This document shows positions 1 to 11,600 of a stretch of DNA of 64,000 nucleotides, piece after piece; position 1 is the stretch's first letter, and every line of letters begins with the position of its first letter. The DNA lies in contig JARCOQ010000170.1 in the NCBI GenBank assembly GCA_029207755.1, positions 62,001 to 126,000 of the forward strand, given 5' to 3'. The notes under the pieces were generated by a model that did no database searches, was not told the origin of the DNA, and saw nothing but the letters and a program-made list of their open reading frames with translations. A program made the position numbers and the translations under genes. The DNA is from Chamaea fasciata (lineage: Eukaryota > Chordata > Aves > Passeriformes > Sylviidae).

Positions 1-416
1 AAATCTGGAATGTGTTTTCCCCAAAACACTAATAATCCCAAGGCATGCTGTAGATCTTTCCTGGACTCAGGCACTTTAATTTGATCTGAGGAGGTTAGGG
101 TGTCAGGTGGGATACATGTCAGACCTCCTTTCCACCGGATACCCTGAAATTTTACTTCTTGAAAAGGCTTTTGTAGTCTCTCTAAGGGGACCTGCAAACC
201 AAGGCTTTCTAAGTGGGAAGTTATTTTCTGTTGAACACCCCCACTTGCTGTGTTTTATTGTTAAAACTTGTGCTAGGGAGTACTGTGGCTTGTTGCCCAA
301 GGCTTGTGGAAGAGGAGGTGCGCTGGGTTGTCGGTTGGATGATCCCGACACAATAGGTTTGGGACAGGGCCAATTAGAAATTATTTTCGCCAATTTATCA
401 TACGGCTATTTATCCA
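1..416 (-). other. Probable ERV sequence downstream of Gag, running off the window
   Basis: This stretch lies 3' of the Gag-like frame on the minus strand and continues the provirus. A minus-strand open frame of 96 codons covers 103-393 but has no recognisable domain. I treat it as degraded retroviral coding sequence by position only. Confidence 0.4.
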
Positions 417-1755
417 TTACTCTCGTGGAACTCCCCTTTTCAGCCCTAGCAACCACAGCTGCTGCCGGTTGCAAATTTGTTTTCCCTTTTCTGGGTTTTC
501 ATTAGGAGAAGCAATGTGCCTGACTCCTCTGTGTTTTTCTGGTTTGTCCTCTGAGTACTTCACTGGTCCATATTTTCTACTGTAACTTATTAACTCTTCT
601 GCTACCTCACTCCATGTCCCAACTTTATGACTGCTGTTACATTGTGATCTAGGAGTTGTGAAAGGTGAGAAGTCAGTGGAACCAGTTTGATCTCTTGTAT
701 GTCCAAGAAATCTTTCAAGTCTATCTACCGGAGAGATAGATGCTATTGTTTTCTGAAGAATTGCTGTTGGTTTAAGAGACTCTGGCAAACCTCCAATTAG
801 GGGGGGTCATAATCTCAGGTTTTACAGGCTGTTGCAATGGTGACTCATAGCCAGGGATTAATTTCCATTCATGTATCATTTGCAAGCACGCCGCTTGGTG
901 TATGTTTTCTAGGAGTTGGTCTGAGGTGCCAACTATTGCCAGAGGGTCGCCCCTCTCAAGGGGGTTTAACCCCCCTGCCCAGTAAGCTGCACGCTGTGTC
1001 AGGGACCATGGAGCAGGCGTATTTCCTGTTGTTAAGAAAACTCCATGTCCCCAATAGCCACTTGCTTCTTGTTCACTTAATTTAATTTGGTCACCCACAG
1101 TGAGTGAGACTCTAAAAACATACTCCGTCTCTGATTCACTAGGGAGGCGGGAGTATTCTTTCTTTAATTGAGCTAATTCGGTGGCTGTGTATGGTACTTC
1201 TTTGGTGGTTATGTGGGGATCATGATCCTCTTCATTTATATAATTATATTCTGTTTTAATGAGAGGTCTCAAGTTGGAGCAACAGTGTTCCCCACAATTT
1301 TGCATGTGTACTAATTCTTTCTGAGGATATATTTGTTTAAGGCTGTATGTCTCCTTTCCTTCTATTTCTGTGGGTGAATCTGCAGATTTTAAGTTTTTAC
1401 TTCGCCCTTCTGCAAGGGAAATCTGCAGCAAATAATTCTCATTTCTTTCCTGTTCTAATTGTTCTTTCAAAGCTTCTACCATATTTAGCAGGGATTCTAT
1501 TACTGCTTTTTCTTCACTTACCCGTTCAAAACGGGTTTCTATGGCTGCCGAAAGGCAGGCCCCCAAAACTGAGCAAAGAATGCTTTTATTTCTGCCCAGT
1601 TTGTATCTAGCATCATGTTGCAAAGAATATATTCTATCTACAATGTTTTCAAAGTTAAACCAATTATTCTGTGCCCACCTTTCTCCGTCTAGAGAAAGTC
1701 TAGCACCATGTTTTGCTAACAAGGCATAAAATGCATACTTATCTTTTTCATTCAT
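417..1755 (-). pseudogene. Endogenous retrovirus Gag-like frame, broken by a frameshift
   Basis: Two overlapping minus-strand open frames (1755 down to 772, then 788 down to 417) together make one Gag-like polypeptide region. The first frame starts with ATG at 1755. It has a helical, charged coiled-coil stretch around residues 75-115 and then a capsid-like region with the run PYTATELAQLKKEYSRLPSE near residues 185-205. The frames are offset by one base at a seven-G run (800-806, plus strand), so an indel in this homopolymer probably broke the gene. Gag is the structural polyprotein of retroviruses. The frame is preceded on the minus strand by a leader, a candidate primer-binding site and LTR-like sequence, as expected for a provirus. 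No protease, reverse transcriptase or envelope frame is visible, because the element runs off the left edge. The exact ERV class is not established. Confidence 0.7.
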
Positions 1756-2156
1756 TTTGTGAAGGGACCAAAACCACTCTCAGGGAGGTACTCTTCAAGT
1801 TACACCAAAGGCACAGCTAAAACGGTGTTTCCCTTCACTTCCCTGGAATGGGCGAGGAGACCAAAACTGCCTGGGAGGTTCACCTTAGTTACAAATAGTT
1901 GTCTCCTCAACTACACTAAGCAGCCCAAAACACAAAAATTAACTGCAGTCCCATCTTTTGCACAATGAGATCTTTCTGAGAAATCCTGACGACAGGGAGT
2001 GCTATTCGCCGGGGTGTATACAGTTTGCGGGAATTTTCCCTCGCCCCCCTTGCTTTCTAACAGCGCTCACCGAAGTGGCGTGCTAGGTGCTGCTGAGACG
2101 AGGGTCCTTCCCCTTTTACAAACGATATAAAACCCGCCACCCCTCTGTCCATCAAG

Positions 2157-2174
2157 ATCCTGTCCGTGACGCCA
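2157..2174 (-). other. Candidate retroviral primer-binding site
   Basis: On the minus strand these 18 bases read TGGCGTCACGGACAGGAT. They begin with the TGG that pairs with a tRNA CCA end. They lie about 400 bases upstream of the Gag-like ATG, and a few bases after a TGACA that could end an LTR at 2181. The matching tRNA could not be assigned with confidence. Confidence 0.5.
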
Positions 2175-2180
2175 CTTTAA

Positions 2181-2600
2181 TGTCACGATCTGCTCACAGA
2201 AGCGGGGTTTGTGATGGTCCGTTTTAGGGATCTCAGAGCGCAAAAGACACAGCGGGGGACAAACTCAGTTTACTCAACCACAAATGCACCTTTATTTAGT
2301 GCCAACAAAGGCAATAATGGGGAGAGAAAAGAGAACAGTAAGAAAGACAGAAAAAGAGGGGAAAGGGATTATAGCTAGGATTAACGTGGAGGGTCAAGTC
2401 TTCGAGGCTTTTGAAGATGCCTATAGACGCGAGTGTCTCCAGTGGGGTGATCACAAAGTCTGTGGTTAACTCAGGGCTCCTTAGAGTCCTCACCGAAGCG
2501 ACAGGCAGTTGGCCAAACAGGTGGGGGAAATCATTGCAGTGTGTTCATTAAGAGAACTCAGAACAAGTCGGCCGTCAGCAGGTACAGTGACAACCAGTAC
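2181..2600 (-). mobile_element. 5' LTR of the ERV (outer boundary not determined)
   Basis: Reading the minus strand, this contains an AATAAA signal at 2291-2296 and a TATAAT-like site near 2369-2374, and it ends in ACA at 2181 just before the candidate primer-binding site. That order (TATA, polyadenylation signal, U5, primer site, leader, Gag) fits a retroviral LTR. The far end near 2600 is a guess, because no clear TG border or target-site duplication was found. Confidence 0.4.
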
Positions 2601-4790
2601 AAGTCAGCAGGCGCAGTCACTTCACCTTGACTTGCCCAGTGTTTCTGCTCAGGTTCTGATGTTCCCATATGGATGCTGGGTTTTTCCATCGAACACACCT
2701 GCAGGCAGCACTTGGCCAACATCCCACCTCAGCCAGGCCAGAACTCCTGTGTTGAGATTTTAAAGTTCCTTTTAGGGGTTTCAATCTCTGTCCTTGAGGA
2801 TAGTCGTTAGGCAGATGAGGGATCTTCAGACCGTCTCTAACACAGAGATGTCGCAGCACAGCTGGTCTGTAGCTGGACAAAATAAATCTGGTCATAAATC
2901 CAATTGGGCTAACCTGGCTTGTTCTAGAAACAAATCCCTAGGTCAACAATTGAACTCAAGCAGAGACCTCAGACAACCCCATCCGAGCCCTGGATGCAAA
3001 CACATCACTGGCCAGAGAGCTGGGCAGTGCAGAGATCCCAACTAATCAGCTATCCAAGCCTGGGAAATTCAAAGCCCCTCTAAAAAGAAGCTGTGAACAA
3101 TAAAAGGAGCTGTTTGCTGACAACCTTTGGTGCGTGCTGTGTCATGTGCCTGTCTCCAACCCACGACCCTCACGTAACAGGAGAATTCTGTAAAACGCTA
3201 ATTGCAGTGGGTTTAGGATGAGGTCAGGCTCAGTGGGAATGCCCAGGTTTGGGAATACAGCTAGAGAGCCAAGCTGGGAGCACTGCTTGGAATTGGCTGG
3301 TGTGAGCAGCAGGAATGTTGCTGGCTGGAACATTTTGAAGAGCTGGAGAAAAGAAGCGTTTTGTGGAAGGCCACCAGCTGCCCTTTGCCAGCAGCAGAAG
3401 GTGTGAAGGTCCTCTTTGAGGGCCGTCTCTGCACAAGGACAGCCTGGCCTTCTCCAGTACCCAACCATCTTTCAGGCTTTAGGGCTCGCCTTGTCCCTCA
3501 CTCTGGAGAAGCAGCTTGCTCTTGGAACTCACATATGCACAGTTTCTGGCTGGATTACTTTGTCTTACCACAGACAGCCCTGGAGACAACACTGCATTGA
3601 GGCTCAATCCGCAATAAAAGGGGATTTTGTTCCAGCTTTTCCCTCGCACCAGTGAGCAGCAAGCACACCTGGGCCTCCTTCAGGTCTCTGTGTGGGCTGG
3701 TAGTCAGCTTCTGTTGGCAATTTAAAGCTTTTCCTCTACTTTTGGCAGCAAAGAATGAAGCATACCCAGGTGCACCCAACCCCAAGTTTCCCTCTAAAAA
3801 ATGACAAATTTCATTCTCCTCTATTCAAGCCGTCAAGAAAACAAACTTTCTTGAGTGAGCTGGGCACAGTGTCCTCCAAGACCATTCACGAGTAGGACAT
3901 GTTCCAGGGGAAGACTGGCAAACCCAGAGTTTACCCATGCTTAGGAAACCTTTGCAAAACCTTCCCACCTCTAGTGGTGTTGCAGCCTCCTGAGCTCCTG
4001 GAGGCCCCAGTCTCCTCAGGCACAGTTTGGACAGGAGGGGGACGGTTCAGTTTCTGAGACGTGGAGACAGGAGAAGGAACAGGCTGCAAACACTGGTACA
4101 AGGGCAGGGCTGCTTCCATTTATGGTGCCATGTGGCAGCACAGAACCTTTGATTGAATGTGTGGGAGGTGCTGAAGGGCAAAAATTCTCAGTGATAAGGA
4201 CATCTTCACTTATCATAGCAAGGGAAGTGAAAGAGAATGTGCAATCTATCTTTCATGGAAGCTGTTCAGTTTTTAACAGATTATTTTTGCTGAAGACATG
4301 CCTAGGCAATGGTGATTTTAGAGCATTTTGTGACTCTCATAGTTATCCTCACACCGGTTTCGCCACATTTTCTCTCTTTTCTTTCCTGGTGAAGGATTTC
4401 TCCTGCCCAGCTGGCTTCTGGTTGGAGTTCTACACTCTGGAGTCCCCGAGTTTTCTCAGCAGCCTTTGCAGCGAGTCCTCAGCCAACGTGTGGCTCTGCT
4501 GCCATCCCAAATCTGTGCCTGCCTTGCCCAGCCAGGGCGCAAGTGGGGCATGCGCTGGACATGGCTGGAGAATTGCAGGGACAAAGTCCTCCAGTGTTGT
4601 GATGTTCCGCCTGGTTGGCTCAAACCTTGTCACTCCACATTGAACCCTGCCCCTATTGCTTTGGTATTGGCTCCTGCCCCCAAAACTCCTCCCTTGGCCC
4701 TTCCCCTTCCAAGCTACTGCAAAGGCACTGTGAGGGGTTCTGCTTCCTGCTCGGGGTTAGAGTTGGAGTTTGCCTCAGGAAACGATCCTC
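2600..4790. other. No gene recognised
   Basis: Only short open frames occur on both strands and none has recognisable protein features. There is a plus-strand AATAAA at about 3098 followed by GT-rich sequence, which could mark an old element end. I see no splice-compatible exon series. Confidence 0.5.
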
Positions 4791-4794
4791 AGAG

Positions 4795-5270
4795 GGGCAC
4801 AGCTCCCGGGCCCTGCGGGCAGAGCTGCCTTGCCCAAGGACAGCCGCTGTGGCGGCCGGGGCAGCTGCACGGCCCAGGGCCAAAGCCCCGCGGCACCCTC
4901 AGTCCAGCCCGCCTGACCGGCCCTGCGGCCTCACCCGGGCTCGGGGCTAGCAGCAGCAGCTCCCTGCTCACTGCTGGAGCTGGTGGCCTTCAGCTTCTCC
5001 CCGCTGCCTCCTGTCAGTCCCTGCCTGTCCTCAAGGTCGGCAGGGCAGCCGTGGCCAAAGTGGAGCCTCTGGAATTGGTTCCACGGCCTGGCAGAGCTGC
5101 CCCCTCAGCCCCCTGTGTCTCCCCGTCCTTCAGCAGCTCCTCAGGGGACAGCGCCGGGGGCCACCGGCAGCTCCCAACGCTCCAGGGACACCCGGGGCTG
5201 GAACTGCTGCTCCGCCCGGCCCGGCCGCCAGCTGGGGCTGGGCACAGCAACAGGGGGCACAGGGGGCACA
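4795..5270 (+). promoter_or_regulatory. CpG-rich block upstream of the PAK-like kinase gene
   Basis: This is a GC-rich stretch dense in CG dinucleotides, in contrast with the flanks. It sits 350-800 bases before the kinase start codon at 5614. Bird promoters commonly lie in such CpG islands, so it is a reasonable candidate promoter or first non-coding exon. A possible splice acceptor (TTAG just before 5584) immediately precedes the first coding exon, which would fit a non-coding first exon in this block. No TATA box was identified. Confidence 0.4.
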
Positions 5271-5613
5271 GGGGGAAAAACAAGAGCTGAAACAGGCAGC
5301 CGAGGAGGGAAAGAGGTAAAAATGCAGCCTAGGCCTACACAGACATCAGTCTCTCCGTCGGTATCAATTCACAGACCATCACAGAGCGTTTGCTTTGTGA
5401 TGTCAGGGCACGGTTGCCACGTGGTCGTGGTGACATCCGAGGTTGTCTTGGTGCACGGAAGGCCTCAGGGGTGTCAGAGCAGCTCTTGAGCTTGCTCAGC
5501 ACAGGAGCTTTTGTCCTGCACTTGAGTCTTTTGTCAGTGGGCAGCTGAACACGGAGAGTAGCCTTGCTGTTCTTTAGTGTTAGAGTTTACAAACTTGCAC
5601 AGCAGCTGCCACA

Positions 5614-8600
5614 ATGATTGGGCAGCTTGCAGCTGTAGTTTTCTCTGTTTATGGAGTCGGATATACCTGCTATTTCCTGACACAGCTGGCACGTAAGTAG
5701 AGGTTTCCCCTGGGTGTCACCTAACCTGGCTTTTGTATGTCTTCCTGCTCTTTCTTAGTGACTGAGTTGATTTGGAAACAGAAAGGCCATTTGGATGCCG
5801 CTTGGGTAAAGCGCTGTCAACACGTTCAGCTCAAAAGGGGGTGTCTGTAGCCAGGGCTGTGCGGGCAGCATTTGCAAGGGAGCCTGCAGGGGTTGTGTTC
5901 CCTCCATGAGAGAGTGTGTGGCAGCAGAGTCTGTCATTTCCTCCCTTTGCTGGGTCAAGCGGGACAACTTTGAAAATGTGGACTGGGAGGCCTTCTTGGA
6001 AGGTGCTGTAAAAATGCTCTGGTTGTCTCCAGCGTTGTCAAAAAATCTGGTTTATTTTCCCTTGCCCACTGCAGGTCACCTGAGCCGAGTGTTCAGAGGT
6101 TCTGATCCTGAGGTGAGTAAGAAAGGAACATTTGATGTTCCTGGCGTTTAAGAATTGTGCAGCAAGCTGTCAGCTTGGCCTGTGGCAGTAGAGTGCAGAG
6201 GACCAGATGAGCAGGCTGCAAGAAAATCCATTTCCATGTCTGCAGCAGCAAGAGCAAAGGCGTCACTGGCTATTTCCTAATTTTCCATTTCCTCATTTTC
6301 CATTGCAGAGCTTCAAAAGAACTAAAAGCCCAGTTTTGCAGGGAGAAAGTTGCCCCCACATAGTAGCCAAGGGGGGAAAATCTAATTCAGAGCAATTGGC
6401 AGCACAGTTGAATCAACCTATTTGAATTTAGTCCGAGCGACTTAGAATCCCATTGCTCTTAAGGTCGATGATTTGTGCTTAGTACAGCCGGTTTGAGGGC
6501 TGAAGAGAAGGAAGCTTATAAATGAGCCTGTATCTCACCGTCCTCTCTGTCCACAGATCACAGAAGCAAGAGCAGACTCTCCTCTGGCTCCCTCTGCTCC
6601 TGCAGAAGAGGCCAACGAGGAGCCAAATGACCACAGGCCTCCAGCAGCGGTCACACCACAGCTGGAACTTTCCCAGACGGTAAGTGCCACTTCTGGAGGG
6701 TGCTGTCTTTAGTGCAAGGCAGAGGTGCAAGTTTCTGCCCAGCCAGCTCTCGCTGCTGCTGGCTGAGGATGCTGAGTGCTGCAGTGCTGCCAGGACCTAG
6801 GGTCTCCCCCCAGCCAGTGACAGCTGGGCAATGGGCTTTGATCTGCCACGTTGAGGCACCAAAGGGCTGGTGCTCCGCGTGAGCATCTGGCTCAGCGAAG
6901 CTCTATGTCTTGGCTTCTGCAGAGCTATAGCCCAAGGGCGCACGGGCTCCTTCTGGAAGTCAAGAGATTTTGTTTGTTTGTTTTCCTACTTGGGACACCT
7001 GTGTTTGGCTTCTGGAAAGTTTCTGTAGTTTTCTCGAGTCGTTCATCACTTCTACAGAGTCTTTTGGGCGCTCCAGTTGTGCCCAGCCTTGTCACGTGCA
7101 GAGATTGGCACTGGGAAAGGAAGTTGGCAGTGGAAGCAGAGGTGGGCAGGGACACAGAAAGAAGTGGCTGAGCGAATGTGATTTTGAGGCTGAAAGAGGA
7201 AAAAGCTGAGCCTGATGGCAGCTCCCTGTCACTTGCTCTGCGTTTGTGTGTGCAGAATCTCAAGGCAGAGCCACAAGCAGAGCTGCCTGAAGCTCAGAGT
7301 GACATCAAGGCAGTGAAGAGGAGGAACACAGAAGACATGATGGAGATTCATCCTCGAGAGGAGATGCATCTCCATCAGCAGAGGGGACATCAACAACCTC
7401 AGGTGAGTGAGAGAGGTGAAGCTACTCCAATGAGGAAACATCCTCTCTCACTTTATCTTCAGAATGACAAGGAACAGCTGCAAGCAGGGCTGCAGGAAAT
7501 GGAGGCTAGGATCAAGGCAAAAGAGAAGAGGATGGAGCAAGAAATGGAAACAATGAGAGCCATACTCAATGCCCTCCGTCAAAGTCTTCAAAAGCAAGTG
7601 AGTGAAACAGCAATAACTGCCACAGTCACCAAGCTGGTGCTTTCTGCCCTTCTTGCCTTTCCACTGCAGAGCAGCAGGCAAATGGGGTGATGCCTCTGAG
7701 GGCCATCCTGCTGTAGTGTCTGTGGCAGCCATTCTAAAGGACATTTCCTGGTGTCTCGGATCTCAACTGCTGCCCTGGACAATGGAAGTAGTCCTTTGGC
7801 CTTTTGGCCAGCAGTCATCCAAACTGACTCCTGCTGGCCTCTTCTCGCTCTCCTCGTTTCTTGTGGTGTTCTAACAGTGGAACATGGTGCCCAAGATGGA
7901 GGATGGAAACAAGCTGTCTGTAGCCCTTGTAAATCTCTTCTTTCCCTTTGCTCACAGCTGATGACTCTTGGCTAAGAGGGACAAGCTGTAGTCTCTGACT
8001 GCTTTGTTCTCTTTGACTCGAGGTGGAAGTGTTGACATCTGGCCAGGCAGCCTGCAAAGACCTCCTGCAAATGACTGAGAAGGAGGAGCCCCAGGATCGG
8101 CGTGAGCCACAGGAACTGCCTCCACCAGAAATGCTGCCGGTTGAGAATGACCTGAACGTGGTGGAGGACAAGAGCACTCCGTGGGGGGAGGTAGAACATT
8201 TGAACAGGGAGCTGCAAGTGTGTCTGCAGCCCTTGGAGGGGGAAAAGAGGGAGGAAGTGCAATATGGTCCTTGGGAGGAAGTGGAATATGGTCCATGTGG
8301 CAGTTGTCCTTCAGAAAATCCCTGAAAATGGAAGATGAATCTGGCCATGAACTCCAGTAAAACCAGCCTTTGGCTTTGGCCCATCCAGTCAAACGGGAAG
8401 TGGATGTGCAAAAACTCCATTTTAAGAGCCCTGCGTGTGGCAGGCTGACAGCATCTTCCTAAGGGCTTGCATTTGGGACGGCATCTCAGGGTCATCTCTG
8501 CCAGCCACCTTTCTGAACCAAACTCATTTCTTCTCCCAGATCTACACAGGCTCTTGCACCAAACCTGCTGCAGCAGGAGCATTGTGTCAAAGAGCCTTTG

Positions 8601-11600
8601 CTCCCCAAGCCGAGAAGGTGAGCCCGGGCAGTCGGTTCATCTGCAGCGCTGACACAGCTGCTGCTCAGCAACAGCAGATCGAGGAGGACTCCCTGGAGCT
8701 ACTGAGTACGTCTTGTGTATATCTTGTCTGGGGGACGGTGTCTTGTGTGCACGTGGCAGCGTAGCTGGACCAAGTGGTCCTCCTCAGTCTGATATCACAG
8801 GGACAGTTAGGATTCCCCATAGGAACCTGTGTAGAAAATCAGTCTCTGCTGGCCATCTGTGCTTCAGAGCTGTCTGTCTGTCTGTCTGCTTGTTGTTGTT
8901 GCTGTTAGCCAGCTCACCACAAAGGGTTCAGAGCCCCACGCAACGGGGCTGCCGTTTTAGGTGTCTCCTGGAAGCTGGGATCTCTGCTTGAAAGTCAGCA
9001 TCTTGAATTTTGTTTTCCTCAGGGACAGTTGTCAGCACGGAAAATCCCATGACAAAATACATCAAAGTCGAAAATATCGGCAGCGGGTGAGTCCAACCAC
9101 AAAACCATAGGCCAGGTGTTTTCCTGGTGGAGTATCTATTAGGTCTGAAGTCAGGCCAGCTGCAAACGTGTTCAGACACTGAGGCTAGACTGTCCCATCT
9201 CTCAGTACCAGTCAGAATTTGTGAACCTGGCCAGAAGGCGTTATCAAAGACATCTCCACACTGCCAAGGTCTTGCCTGCAGTAGGCAACAGGACCTGGTA
9301 GATCTCCTGGTCTCTCAAGTGTGGGACAGCTGTGTGCTAATTTCCTTTGCATTTTTGTATATCTATATTCAGCTGGCCACACTAACAGAGGGAGAATGAT
9401 CTTGCTTGCCTGAAAGAGGAAGCCTAGCCCCTATCATAGCTCTCTTTGCAAGAGTTTGCTGAAGGAAATATTCCATGGTCAGGATTAGAACTGCACAGTT
9501 TAGAAACTGAAACCCGAGAAGAAAGAAGAAACTCTCTTTCTGAGCTGAGACAGTAAACCCCAATGCTTCAGGCCCAGTGGCCATGCACTTGAGAGCAAAA
9601 TGCATCATCTGCCTTCTGACAGAGCCCTTCTGCATCCTGCAGGTTCTAGGCATTTCCAGCAGAGATCTCCAGTCTGGGCTGGCTTTCACTCCAAGGTCTA
9701 AACGGTTTCTCCTTTCTTTGCTGCTCTTTTGTTTCTAGGACTTTTGGAGAGGTTTGTAGAGCGCTCGACACTGCCACAGGAGGAGAGGTAAATGTCAACA
9801 GCCCCCACAGACTCTGCTGCTCTTGGGGGCTTTCCTCTCTGCTGTCAGCTGTGGCTGCAGCTTTGGCTAGAGCTGTGTTGAAAAGACACAAGAAGCACAG
9901 ACTTGTGGCAGCCTGCCAGTTGCATTTGGGACAGTCTTTGTCCTTCTCAGCTGCCAGAAGGAAGGCAAGGAGGGTAGTGGCTCCTTTCACTGAAGGACTC
10001 GCTCACTTGCTGAATTGCTGAAACAACAGTTGTGCCTCCTCAAGCATCTCCCTGCTCTTTGGGGCTACAGCTTGAGTCCTGAGTTCTCATTTCTGACTGT
10101 CAGCAAATACATCTGAATGTCACTGGTAGTTCCCTTAGCCACCTGCAGTGCTGCACTTAGGAAGTGCCCTTAGGGAGAGAGCTGCAAGGCATCCCTAAAA
10201 GCCCTAAGCCCTGCCCATAGCCCAAGAGGTAGCCACAGAGTAGTAAGGGGCAGATTACTTCTGAATCCCAGAAAGAGCAGCAAAGAGTGTGCTCAGAGGT
10301 CTGTGGGTGATAGCTGAGACACCCTTGTTACCAAGTGGACAAGACAAAGTATCAGTGACCACGTGTCCTGTGACTGGTCCCCAAAGGAGCAGAGAAATGG
10401 GCTGTTGGAATGTCAGTTGCTAATTACTCCTTGGTCTAATCGCAAGGCACTTTGGCACAGCTTAGCTGTGTCATTCCAAAACCATGCGCTGCATGAGCGT
10501 TGTGGTCTCCTGCCACCAGCTTGGAAAGTGACTGATTTTCAATGTCATTTTAGGTGGCCATAAAGAAAATCAATCTCCAGGGACTGCGGAAGAAGGAATT
10601 AACCTTCTCTGAATTACTGGTCATGAAGATGAATGGGAATCCCAACCTGGTCAACATTTTAGACAGGTGAGTTGTTGTGCTTCTGTCCCATGAATGTTTG
10701 GTTACCTCTTGCAGAGACGCAAAGTAAAAACCCACTTTGGTCACTGGCAGAAAATAGAGCTGTTAATTATTGGTTGATTCTTATTGCTCTGTTCATCTGC
10801 CATGGATGGGAAGAGAGTGCATCTTGCCTGCATGAGTCGTGCCTGGCATGTGTAGTTTGAAAAGTGTTCAAAGACCTGGATCAATCATATCTAAGTAAAT
10901 CAACAGCCTGCAAGTTCAGTGCTGCCATGTTGTTTTGGGGCTTGATTTTTTTTCAAGTATCTTCTTAGGTGCGGATAAACGAAACAAGGATTTGCCTTGG
11001 ATTGTGTCTCCTCTTTTCCATGGCTTTGCATGGCAGGAAGACTAGGGGCTTTTTTCCCAGAAACATGCAGCTTGACTGGTCTTTTATTTGGCCTGTTCCT
11101 AAACTGCATTTTTCACTTGCTGGCATCTCCTTTTTCACAGCTCTGCCTTTCTCCTTGAGACAGACTGCAAACACTGCACAACCTAGAGGCAATGTCATTC
11201 CTTTTATTCTCTCCTTGTCACAGAGGGACCTGGAAACAAGAATCAAGCACGAGACCAAGGTAGCCATGCATGTTTATGTCTATGCCCTTGTTTCCTTCTT
11301 TCAGCTACCTTGTCAATGAGCAATTCTGGCTGGTTATGGAGTACGTGGATGGAGGCACGCTGAGTGAAATCATCAGCAAGGTCTGCCTTTCTGAAGACGA
11401 GATGGCAGCAATCAGTCGTGAGGTCAGGGATCCCATCTGTACTTCTCAGGCCTTGGGCAGGGTGGTCTGGGAAACTGGGCTCAGAACTGGAGTGATTCCA
11501 TGTGCCAGCCTTTGTTTCAGTATTGCTGGTGTGCTATGGGCAGGCAAGAGCATCTCAAGACAACTGCCTGCCAGGGCCTCTGCACTCACTGGACTCTGAT

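Noticed and set aside
4466..5290. Plus-strand open frame of 274 codons
   Set aside because: It crosses the CpG-rich block; Pro/Ala/Gly/Ser composition, no domain and no splice continuity with the kinase.
7815..8582. Minus-strand open frame of 255 codons
   Set aside because: It is antisense to kinase exon 6 and adjacent introns, and recurs at 23842-24588 only because the DNA is duplicated.
8618..8646. Possible 29-base intron (GTGAGC to TGCAG) inside kinase exon 7
   Set aside because: Too short for a vertebrate intron. Reading through keeps the frame and joins correctly to exon 8, and the relic copy has the same continuous arrangement.
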